From positions 1 to 12,698 of the forward strand of contig JACFNM010000095.1 of the NCBI GenBank assembly GCA_019454915.1: 12,698 nt of DNA, read 5' to 3'. Each line of letters opens with the position of its first letter. Position 1 is the first letter of the stretch. The stretch comes from Chitinophagaceae bacterium. GTDB lineage: Bacteria > Bacteroidota > Bacteroidia > Chitinophagales > Chitinophagaceae. Position numbers and translations under genes: made by a program. This document shows positions 7,007 through 12,698 of this stretch, one piece after another. The notes under the pieces are model-generated. The model did not search any database. It was not told where the DNA came from and saw only the letters and a list, made by a program, of their open reading frames with translations.

Positions 7007-8488
7007 TTACGATAAACTCTTGTCTAAGATACCCCTCCACCTGTCGTACAAGGCTGAGTAGGCTGCCGCGTGGTTATCTGGTTCCGCCCATGCAATGGGT
7101 TGATGATGTTTAAATGCGTCATCAGGATTTTTATAAATTCCCGCTCCGATGCCGGCTCCGATTGCAGCGCCAACCGACCCGTCATTTTCATATAATTCCA
7201 CGGGCGTTCCGGTTAAGTTTACAAAAAGTTCAGTAAAGAGCGGACTTAAAAACATATTTGCTTTACCGGCCCTTATAACAGAAGGATTCACTCCATTTTC
7301 TCTCAGGATATCCAGTCCGTACCGGAAGGCGCAGACAATGCCTTCCTGGGTTGCGCGAAACAAGTGGGCAGGCTGATGGATAGTCAACTGCAGATTATGC
7401 AGCTCGGCGCCTGTCAACTTATTACCCAGCATCCGCTCCGCGCCGTTACCAAACGGCAGAACGGATAACCCCTCACTACCCAAAGGAATAGCCGCTGCCT
7501 GTTCGTTCATTTGTTTATAAGAGAACTGATTTCCCGTAACGTCTCTCATCCACCTGTTGATTATACCCGTGCCGTTAATACAGAGCAACACTCCAATGCT
7601 TTTCTGCAGGGAACTATGATTAACATGCGCAAAACTATTCACCCTTGATTTGGGGTCTCCGACCAACTGATCCGTAACTGCGTAGATTACGCCCGATGTA
7701 CCGGCAGTAGCAGCAATCTCGCCCGGCTGCATCACATTCAGAGATAAAGCATTATTAGGCTGGTCTCCCGCCTTATAAGAGACCGGTATCTTTGAAGGCA
7801 AGCCGAGCGATTCAGCCACCCTGGAAGCTACCAATCCATGCACCGAAAAGACAGGCTGTATATGGGGAATAATAAAATCCGGAAAATCATAGTATTTCAT
7901 CACCTCACTGGCTACGGTACCCGTTTTAAAATCCCATAGAATTCCTTCCGACAAAGCGGATGGCGACGTCGTTATCTCACCGGTTAACTGCATCGCTATA
8001 TAATCTCCGGGCAGCATCAATTTATCGGTCTTATCAAATATTTCCGGCTCGTGCTCCTTCACCCAGGCCAGTTTAGAAGCCGTGAAATTCCCGGGCGAGT
8101 TCAAAAGATGGGCATGACAATAATCTTCTCCCAAGCCCTCATACGCTTTGTCACCCGTTTCCACCGCACGGCTATCGCACCAGATGATAGACGAACGAAG
8201 TACTTTCTTATGCTTGTCTACAATCACCATACCGTGCATCTGATAAGCAATCCCGATAGCGCCGATGTCCCGGGGATTAAAGTTTCCGGAAGAGCACACT
8301 TTCGAAATTGACTGGCTCGTATAACGCCACCACGTTTCCGGTTCCTGCTCTGCCCATCCCGGTCGTTCTGACAAAATAGTCGCTTCCTTTTCCGGATATT
8401 GAGCGCTTGCAACTACGCGGCCATCATTTGCGTCTATAACAGATACCTTAATGGAAGACGTTCCAACATCTATACCCAGCAGTAACAT
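7007..8488 (-). CDS. xylB: Xylulokinase (FGGY carbohydrate kinase)
   Basis: Cytosolic kinase converting D-xylulose and ATP to D-xylulose 5-phosphate, feeding the pentose phosphate pathway. From the ATG at 8488 it is 493 aa, the normal xylulokinase length. Motifs, numbered from that start: ATP-site loop LLGIDVGTSSIK (3-14, with D6), PGWAEQEP (43-50), substrate-binding YQMHG (82-86), the catalytic base in AGDQPNNA (D242), the phosphate-binding loop TAGTSG (261-266), and the C-terminal ENDGSVGAAIGAG (434-446). The reading frame stays open upstream to a TTG at 8593, but the extra 35 residues match nothing in the family and that TTG abuts an intrinsic terminator, so the ATG is preferred. Substrate specificity within FGGY kinases is hard to call; QMHG and GDQPNNA favour xylulose. 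The pathway connects to the transketolase subunit about 2 kb upstream, whose substrate is the kinase product. No xylose isomerase, transporter or regulator is in the window. Confidence 0.88.
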   Translation of the reverse strand: MLLLGIDVGTSSIKVSVIDANDGRVVASAQYPEKEATILSERPGWAEQEPETWWRYTSQSISKVCSSGNFNPRDIGAIGIAYQMHGMVIVDKHKKVLRSSIIWCDSRAVETGDKAYEGLGEDYCHAHLLNSPGNFTASKLAWVKEHEPEIFDKTDKLMLPGDYIAMQLTGEITTSPSALSEGILWDFKTGTVASEVMKYYDFPDFIIPHIQPVFSVHGLVASRVAESLGLPSKIPVSYKAGDQPNNALSLNVMQPGEIAATAGTSGVIYAVTDQLVGDPKSRVNSFAHVNHSSLQKSIGVLLCINGTGIINRWMRDVTGNQFSYKQMNEQAAAIPLGSEGLSVLPFGNGAERMLGNKLTGAELHNLQLTIHQPAHLFRATQEGIVCAFRYGLDILRENGVNPSVIRAGKANMFLSPLFTELFVNLTGTPVELYENDGSVGAAIGAGIGAGIYKNPDDAFKHHQPIAWAEPDNHAAAYSALYDRWRGILDKSLS

Positions 8489-8594
8489 AGCAATAACAAT
8501 TTTATGTAAATGAGAAAACAAGATACTAAAAACATCCGGAGTACTTTGTGTGAAAGAAACGAACATAGAGAAGCTGATAGCTATTGCACACAAT

Positions 8595-8624
8595 AAAAAA
8601 GGCTAGCCCTAGACAGAGCCAGCC
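8595..8624 (-). terminator. Intrinsic terminator after the ECF sigma/sensor gene cluster
   Basis: On the minus strand the arms GGCTGGCTCT and AGGGCTAGCC pair over 10 bp (two G-T wobbles) around the 4-nt loop GTCT, followed directly by TTTTTTATTG. It sits 59 bp beyond the sensor gene stop and separates that transcript from xylB. Stem, loop and T-run are all classical. Confidence 0.85.
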
Positions 8625-8683
8625 GTTGCTAACCTATGAAAAACACCAAGTTAAAATTAGGTAATTATTCTGTATTTAAAAAA

Positions 8684-9121
8684 TCATTTCTGCCGGGATT
8701 TTGGATTTGCTCCATTTTGCCTCATTTTCCGGCGTTGTTGCATCTCCCGCTTTATCATCAATTTGAATTCATCCTCTGCTTCAAAAACCTGTTCTCCTCT
8801 CTTTTCATCCAAAATCTGACTAAACGATCCGCTATATCTTTTTCGTATATCTAAGATCTTTTGTTGTCTATCAAGACTATTCGTTATCTCTCTATTTCTC
8901 ACTACGCCTCTTAATTCTGCACGATATTGGTTAAAAACCGGCCAAAACGTCTCGGCTTCTTTTCTCGAGAGACTTAACTGGTTCGTTAGATACCCAATCT
9001 CCAGCATTTTTATTTTTTCCCTGCCCTTAACTGAATCCTCTTCATTTTGTGCCTCCGCCGAGGCGATGGCAAATATAATGAATCCGGTAATGAAAAAGAT
9101 TTTCTTTAAGCAAAAATTCAT
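8684..9121 (-). CDS. Spy/CpxP-like periplasmic sensor of the ECF sigma factor
   Basis: 145-aa exported helical protein. A signal peptide covers about 1-24 (hydrophobic core 7-20, likely cleavage after SAEA). The mature protein begins with a charged linker, then the segment KIKMLEIGYLTNQLSL (37-52) and KEAETFWPVFNQY (54-66). This is the hallmark of the small Bacteroidota proteins, usually annotated as 'sensor of ECF-type sigma factor', that resemble the Spy/CpxP/LTxxQ helical fold. The rest (67-145) is almost all charged helix with a basic tail. By analogy it would sense envelope stress or bind misfolded protein in the periplasm and act on the membrane protein encoded 101 bp upstream. The larger spacer may allow separate expression, but no convincing promoter is visible in it. 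Its gene ends before the intrinsic terminator at 8595-8624, so it closes the transcription unit. Role inferred from family and position. Confidence 0.8.
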   Translation of the reverse strand: MNFCLKKIFFITGFIIFAIASAEAQNEEDSVKGREKIKMLEIGYLTNQLSLSRKEAETFWPVFNQYRAELRGVVRNREITNSLDRQQKILDIRKRYSGSFSQILDEKRGEQVFEAEDEFKLMIKREMQQRRKMRQNGANPKSRQK

Positions 9122-9198
9122 TTTTCTGTATAAAATTTAAATTGTTTCTAATAAAACCTATTGAAATAAGAAGAGCATCTAAATTTAACCTATATGAA

Positions 9199-9211
9199 AA
9201 CACTTAGTGTT
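9199..9211. repeat. Short inverted repeat after the putative anti-sigma gene
   Basis: AACACT-T-AGTGTT has 6-bp arms and starts 11 bp beyond the stop of the membrane-protein gene. On the minus strand it is followed by TTTTCATAT. The T-run is short and the stem weak, so at most it is an attenuator that lowers read-through into the sensor gene. Confidence 0.3.
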
Positions 9212-9222
9212 CTGCATCCATC

Positions 9223-9903
9223 TTACAAGGATGCTGCTCCCGCCATGTCTTTTTCATACGCCTCCAGCGTGTTGTCCGAAATATCCAGAAAGAGATCATG
9301 GATGTTATTATCATCCAACTTTAAAAAAACCGAAGGATACCCGTCATCCACCTCCGCATCCCAGTCTGAAAATTCAGGAATTCCCGATAAATACGTCTCG
9401 AGGGCTGCATCATCTATTTTCACCAACTGCTCTTCTACAAGGTGTATCTCTTTGCTTTTTATATCCGCAGCAAAGTTTTCCCGTCCGGAATTATTTACCA
9501 GAAAAAATAAAGCAGCAATACCTACAATCCCCAACACTGCGGCAGCTACAGCATAATTTCTCCAGACTCTTTTTCTTCCTCTGTTTATATCAACGATAAC
9601 GGCGCCCTCTGTTTCCTGCTTCCGCTTATCCGCCAACTTTTCCAAAAACGCTTGAAAATACCCGCCAGGAACTTCAAACACATTCTTCCCTTTTAAGGCA
9701 GCAAGAACCGGTGATAATTCACTTATCTCCTCTAACGCCGGCTTGTCCATTTCAGGCTCCTGCAACTTAATTTGTGCTAAAATTCCTAACGGGAAATCAT
9801 TGAAATACCCCTCAGGTACCGAAAAAATGTCTCTTTTTTCTATGTCAGCGATCGTCGGGCTCAATGCTCGCAATTCTTTCTCTATGTCTGTATCATGGGT
9901 CAT
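9223..9903 (-). CDS. Single-pass membrane protein, probable anti-sigma factor with duplicated FxVPxGYF unit
   Basis: 226-aa protein with one central membrane segment (about 116-136), a cytoplasmic N-terminal half ending in the positively charged stretch RGRKRVWR, and an acidic periplasmic C-terminal domain (about 138-226). It lies 52 bp after the ECF sigma gene, the usual place for its membrane-bound partner. The N-terminal half is built of two tandem units exactly 49 residues apart: LSP at 14-16 and 63-65, and F-x-VP-x-GYF at 27-34 and 76-83. The FxVPxGYF motif recurs in sigma-linked membrane proteins of Bacteroidota, normally, as far as I recall, in one copy. There is no zinc-binding HxxxCxxC anti-sigma signature, so assignment rests on topology, motif and synteny. 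The periplasmic part could receive the signal from the downstream Spy/CpxP-like protein. The duplication suggests two sigma-binding or self-interaction surfaces; that is inference. Confidence 0.72.
   Translation of the reverse strand: MTHDTDIEKELRALSPTIADIEKRDIFSVPEGYFNDFPLGILAQIKLQEPEMDKPALEEISELSPVLAALKGKNVFEVPGGYFQAFLEKLADKRKQETEGAVIVDINRGRKRVWRNYAVAAAVLGIVGIAALFFLVNNSGRENFAADIKSKEIHLVEEQLVKIDDAALETYLSGIPEFSDWDAEVDDGYPSVFLKLDDNNIHDLFLDISDNTLEAYEKDMAGAASL
9655..9864 (-). repeat. In-frame tandem duplication within the putative anti-sigma gene (147-bp period)
   Basis: Codons 14-34 (9864-9802) and 63-83 (9717-9655) encode matching units LSP-x10-F-x-VP-x-GYF with no insertion or deletion between them. 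The protein-level match is clear while the DNA has diverged, with best similarity around the GYF codons, so the duplication is old and probably maintained by selection. Confidence 0.7.
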
Positions 9904-9955
9904 AGTCCGTAATTCAATATCATCAATTGTTAAGACTACGTTATATCTGATAAGT

Positions 9956-10507
9956 TTAATGATTCAAAATAAAATCTTCTATTTTTTTCACCGCGTGATG
10001 GTAGCTGGCCTTTAATGCACCTTCTGAAGTATCCAATACCCTGCTCATCTCCTCATAAGGCATTTCATCATAATATCGCAAATTAAATACGAGACGTTGT
10101 TTTTCGGGTAGTTGCTGAATCGCCATCTGGAGCTTCCATTCGATCTTGTTGGGATCGAAATCCTTCTCCGCTTTTAACGCATCCGCCATGGTGCTTTCAT
10201 TTTCTATCGGAACGGCCCGTTTTCTCTTTTTTTGTTCAAGGAAAGAAAGGGACTCATTGGTAGCAATCCGGTAAAGCCAGGTATATAGTCGGGCATCTTC
10301 ACGAAAATTTTCGAGGCCGTGCCATATTTTAATAAAAACATTTTGGAGCACATCGTTGGCATCCTCGTGGTTTATAACCAACCGTCGTATATGCCAGTAG
10401 AGTCGTTCCTGATATTTCTTAATAATACCGGTGAATCCTTTTTCCCGGGTTGCCGGAACTCTGAACTCCTGCAATAACACATTATCTTCCAGATGATTAT
10501 TTGCCAT
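9956..10507 (-). CDS. ECF-family RNA polymerase sigma factor (sigma-70 group 4)
   Basis: Two-domain extracytoplasmic-function sigma factor that would direct RNA polymerase to a stress or envelope regulon. From the ATG at 10507 it is 183 aa, normal for the family. Sigma region 2 covers about residues 25-93, with the core segment ANDVLQNVFIKIWHG (50-64) and TWLYRIATNESLSFL (76-90). A linker follows, then region 4 at about 126-180, with LPEKQRLVFNLRYYD (133-147), the helix-turn-helix EMPYEEMSRVLDTSEGALKA (148-167) and the closing YHHAVKKIEDF. The frame also opens at a TTG two codons earlier, but the ATG is the better start. It follows the transketolase subunit by 20 bp, so it is probably on that transcript, and precedes its likely membrane partner by 52 bp. 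The sigma / membrane protein / Spy-like sensor order is a recurring Bacteroidota unit. Its target promoters are unknown. Confidence 0.93.
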   Translation of the reverse strand: MANNHLEDNVLLQEFRVPATREKGFTGIIKKYQERLYWHIRRLVINHEDANDVLQNVFIKIWHGLENFREDARLYTWLYRIATNESLSFLEQKKRKRAVPIENESTMADALKAEKDFDPNKIEWKLQMAIQQLPEKQRLVFNLRYYDEMPYEEMSRVLDTSEGALKASYHHAVKKIEDFILNH

Positions 10508-10527
10508 AGTCAAAATGCTTTTCCGGC

Positions 10528-11487
10528 TTATTTCCGCTTCAGCACTTTCTCAGCCGCAGAAACAATATCCGGCGTATCCAGCCCGTATTTCTTCAACAAT
10601 TCCATTGGTTTCCCGCTTTCGCCAAAAACATCCGGAGTGCCGACATACTCGATAGGCACGGGAAAATACCTCGCAGCGACCTGGGCAATCGAATCTCCCA
10701 ATCCTCCTAACACATTGTGTTCTTCCACCGTTACGGCACATTTCGTTTTACGCAAAGTCGTTAAAACGGCTTCTTCATCCAGTGGTTTTATCGTGTGCAT
10801 ATTCACCACTTCTACTTTCAGCCCCTTTTCCTCCAATTGAATACCTGCTTCAATTGCCTTCCAAACCATATGACCACAGGCAAAAATCGCCACGTCGCTA
10901 CCATGTGAAAAATATTGCGCTTTTCCTATTTCAAATTTATCCTCAGGATTGGTAAAAATGGGCCAGGAAGGTCTTCCAAAACGGAGATATACCGGACCTA
11001 CATGTTCCGCAATGGCCATCGTTGCCGCTTTCGTCTGATTGTAATCACAGGGCACAATTACCGTCATTCCCGGCAGCATCTTCATCATACCGATATCCTC
11101 CAGAATCTGATGAGTAGCGCCATCTTCTCCGAGTGTTAAGCCCGCATGGGAAGCACATATCTTCACATTCTTTCCGGAATACGCCACAGACTGGCGTATC
11201 TGGTCATACACCCTGCCCGTAGAAAAGTTAGCAAAAGTGGTTGTAAATGGAATCTTGCCGCCGATCGCCAGGCCTGCGGCAATACCAATCATATTTGCCT
11301 CGGCAATACCACATTGGATAAACCGATCTGGGAAGTCTTTAATAAACGCATTCAATTTCATCGAACCGGCTAAATCCGCTGTAAGCGCTATTACCTGCGA
11401 ATTTGATTTTCCCAATGCATGTATCCCGTCTCCAAAGCCACTCCTGGTATCCTTTTGCCCTGCTACCTGTATATCCTTTAAGCTCAT
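10528..11487 (-). CDS. Transketolase C-terminal subunit (split transketolase)
   Basis: 319-aa protein equal to the pyrimidine-binding plus C-terminal domains of transketolase, a thiamine-diphosphate enzyme that moves two-carbon ketol units between sugar phosphates. Visible features are KDTRSGFGDGIHALG (12-26), ALTADLAGS (34-42), QCGIAEANM (58-66, with E63 as the glutamate that activates the cofactor), GEDGATHQ (120-127, with the conserved H126) and the C-terminal TVEEHNVLGGLGDSIA (253-268). There is no thiamine-diphosphate GDG motif, so on its own it cannot form the active site and needs a separate N-terminal subunit. In many Bacteroidota that subunit gene is next door; here the upstream neighbour, 29 bp away, is galE, and downstream, 20 bp away, is the ECF sigma gene. 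The sequence resembles the housekeeping form, not a polysaccharide-specific one. Product phosphates link to xylulokinase further along. Confidence 0.92.
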   Translation of the reverse strand: MSLKDIQVAGQKDTRSGFGDGIHALGKSNSQVIALTADLAGSMKLNAFIKDFPDRFIQCGIAEANMIGIAAGLAIGGKIPFTTTFANFSTGRVYDQIRQSVAYSGKNVKICASHAGLTLGEDGATHQILEDIGMMKMLPGMTVIVPCDYNQTKAATMAIAEHVGPVYLRFGRPSWPIFTNPEDKFEIGKAQYFSHGSDVAIFACGHMVWKAIEAGIQLEEKGLKVEVVNMHTIKPLDEEAVLTTLRKTKCAVTVEEHNVLGGLGDSIAQVAARYFPVPIEYVGTPDVFGESGKPMELLKKYGLDTPDIVSAAEKVLKRK

Positions 11488-11516
11488 CTACTTCCGTATT
11501 TTTATAAATTTTCCGA

Positions 11517-12572
11517 TTAATTCAATCCGATGTTTCTCCGTGAAAATAATTTTTCGTCCTCGCTGAGCTTTTGCTCCCACTTCCAGGCCGTACTCAGAAT
11601 ATCTTCCAGTCCAAACTGCGGCTCCCAGCCCAGTTGCTGCCGGGCTTTATCATTATTGGCGTAAATAGCAATAACATCGCCGGGGCGTCTGGGGCCTATT
11701 TTATAATTGAGAGAGACGCCTGTCACTTTTTCAAAAGTTTTTACCGTTTCCAGTACCGTAAACCCTGACCCCGTGCCCAGATTAAATACCTCGGTATCAG
11801 GAGTTATCTCTTTTTTCATCAAATACCTCATGGCGAGCGTGTGCGCGTGGGCAAGGTCACTCACGTGTATAAAGTCCCGTATACATGAACCGTCCCGGGT
11901 ATCATAATCATCGCCAAAGACGGTAATACCGGGTAATTTACCAATGGCTGACTGGGTAATGACGGGAACCAGGTTCTGCGGCTTATCAATAGGCAACTCC
12001 CCTATCAAAGCCGATGGATGAGCGCCGGCAGGATTAAAATATCGCAACAGTACACAGGCGGTTTTATTCACTTTGGCAAATTGTTCGATAATCTGTTCGC
12101 CCATTTGCTTGGTATAACCATAAGGAGATTCAGCAGGCTTCATGGGCGTATTCTCCGTTACCGGAATGTGATCCGGATTACCATAAACCGTGCAGGATGA
12201 GGAGAATACAAAATAGGGTATCTTATAGAACTCTACGCACTTCAACAGGTTAATCAATGATACCAGGTTATTTTCAAAATAAAGCAGAGGTTTTTCTACC
12301 GATTCTCCAACCGCTTTGTAAGCCGCAAAATGTATGATGCCGGCGATGTCTTCATTTTCAACAAAAATGGCATTGGTATCATTAAAATCACAAAGATCCA
12401 CTTTATAATTCTTGACCTTTTTGCCCGTAATTTTCTCAATTCCTTTCAGCAATTGTTCCGAAGATCTTGAATTGTTGTCAACCGATATAATTTCAAAACC
12501 ATCCTCAATGAGGTCCACAATGGTATGCGACCCGATATACCCACACCCCCCTGTTACCAAAATCTTTTTCAT
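11517..12572 (-). CDS. galE: UDP-glucose 4-epimerase
   Basis: Cytosolic NAD-dependent short-chain dehydrogenase-type epimerase interconverting UDP-glucose and UDP-galactose for the Leloir pathway and surface polysaccharides; 351 aa. The NAD-binding TGGCGYIGSH loop is at 7-16, followed by VDNNSRS (31-37), HFAAYKAVGES (81-91), the catalytic Ser in FSSSCTVYG (S126) and the Y-x3-K pair in SPYGYTKQ (Y151, K155), then RYFNPAGAHPS (177-187) and the sugar-binding region GPRRPGDV (293-300). These align throughout with E. coli GalE. The residue equivalent to E. coli Tyr299 appears to be Ile303, a smaller side chain at the position that governs whether N-acetylated sugars are accepted, so activity on UDP-GlcNAc cannot be excluded. 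It starts 20 bp after rfbA and ends 29 bp before the transketolase subunit, so it lies within one transcription unit. The match is unambiguous. Confidence 0.96.
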   Translation of the reverse strand: MKKILVTGGCGYIGSHTIVDLIEDGFEIISVDNNSRSSEQLLKGIEKITGKKVKNYKVDLCDFNDTNAIFVENEDIAGIIHFAAYKAVGESVEKPLLYFENNLVSLINLLKCVEFYKIPYFVFSSSCTVYGNPDHIPVTENTPMKPAESPYGYTKQMGEQIIEQFAKVNKTACVLLRYFNPAGAHPSALIGELPIDKPQNLVPVITQSAIGKLPGITVFGDDYDTRDGSCIRDFIHVSDLAHAHTLAMRYLMKKEITPDTEVFNLGTGSGFTVLETVKTFEKVTGVSLNYKIGPRRPGDVIAIYANNDKARQQLGWEPQFGLEDILSTAWKWEQKLSEDEKLFSRRNIGLN

Positions 12573-12592
12573 AGTTGATAATAAAATTTTAC

Positions 12593-12698
12593 TTAAGAAA
12601 CCAGATTTAATAAATATTCACCGTAACCGCTCTTTATCAACGGCTGGGCAATTTTAATCAATTGTTCTTTATCAATAAAGCCCTTTATGTATGCGATT
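12593..12698 (-). CDS. rfbA: Glucose-1-phosphate thymidylyltransferase, C-terminal fragment at window edge
   Basis: Only the last 34 codons are inside the window; the gene begins beyond the right edge. They encode IAYIKGFIDKEQ followed by LIKIAQPLIKSGYGEYLLNL, the C-terminal helices that in RfbA/RmlA read IAYRKGFID-x-EQ ... LIK-x2-YG-x-YL. The enzyme makes dTDP-glucose from glucose 1-phosphate and dTTP, the first step towards dTDP-rhamnose and other deoxysugars of surface polysaccharides. The gene ends 20 bp before galE, so the two nucleotide-sugar genes are probably co-transcribed. The identification rests on a short but very characteristic tail; a close paralogue in another nucleotidyltransferase subfamily is possible. 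Confidence 0.85.
   Translation of the reverse strand, partial: IAYIKGFIDKEQLIKIAQPLIKSGYGEYLLNLVS

Noticed and set aside
8489..8593. Upstream extension of xylulokinase to a TTG at 8593
   Set aside because: The extra 35 residues match nothing in FGGY kinases, the ATG at 8488 gives the standard N-terminus, and the TTG abuts the intrinsic terminator at 8595-8624.
10508..10513. TTG start two codons upstream of the sigma factor ATG
   Set aside because: The ATG at 10507 gives a normal-length ECF sigma factor; the TTG adds only two residues and has no supporting signal.
10528..11487. Truncated pseudogene of a full-length transketolase
   Set aside because: The frame is intact, the start and length match the known separate C-terminal subunit, and all expected motifs of that half are present.
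1..12698. Mobile elements, CRISPR arrays, tRNA or rRNA genes, defence systems
   Set aside because: No transposase, integrase, spaced direct repeats, RNA-gene consensus or defence-associated domain was seen on either strand.

Overview
The window looks like a chromosomal segment from a member of the Bacteroidota, most likely a Chitinophagaceae-type soil or freshwater bacterium. The reasons are a transketolase encoded as a separate C-terminal subunit, an ECF sigma factor followed by a single-pass membrane protein with FxVPxGYF motifs and a secreted helical 'sensor' protein, a CarboxypepD_reg-like secreted protein, one TAnnTTTG-type promoter element and the absence of obvious Shine-Dalgarno sequences. 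All eleven genes lie on the minus strand, so transcription runs from the high-coordinate end to the low-coordinate end. No tRNA, rRNA, CRISPR array, transposase or phage gene was seen.

Read in the direction of transcription, the layout is as follows. (1) 12698-8595: the 3' end of rfbA (dTDP-glucose synthesis), galE (UDP-glucose 4-epimerase), the transketolase C-terminal subunit, an ECF sigma factor, a membrane protein that is probably its anti-sigma partner, and a Spy/CpxP-like periplasmic sensor. The first four are separated by only 20-29 bp. The run ends at a convincing intrinsic terminator at 8595-8624. (2) 8488-6256: xylulokinase, with a secreted CarboxypepD_reg-domain protein starting 4 bp after its stop. 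(3) A 348-bp non-coding gap. (4) 5907-3360: an MBOAT O-acyltransferase and a membrane-anchored SGNH-like protein, which together form a probable envelope-glycan acylation pair in DNA that is visibly more AT-rich than its surroundings. (5) 3298-1442: a secreted serine hydrolase of the CocE/NonD (S15) family carrying the acidic cluster of alpha-amino acid ester hydrolases. (6) 1372-1: a SulP anion transporter that runs off the left edge inside its STAS domain, with its own candidate promoter.

Functionally the window combines nucleotide-sugar supply (rfbA, galE), the pentose phosphate pathway (transketolase subunit, xylulokinase, which share xylulose 5-phosphate), an envelope-stress-type ECF regulatory unit and cell-surface chemistry (MBOAT/SGNH, secreted hydrolase). 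Most genes belong to known families. The points most worth a second look are the exact 49-residue duplication in the putative anti-sigma protein, the transketolase C-subunit without an adjacent N-subunit, the ester-hydrolase active site of the S15 protein, and the AT-rich acylation pair. I found no clearly new multi-gene system, and I say so rather than force one.
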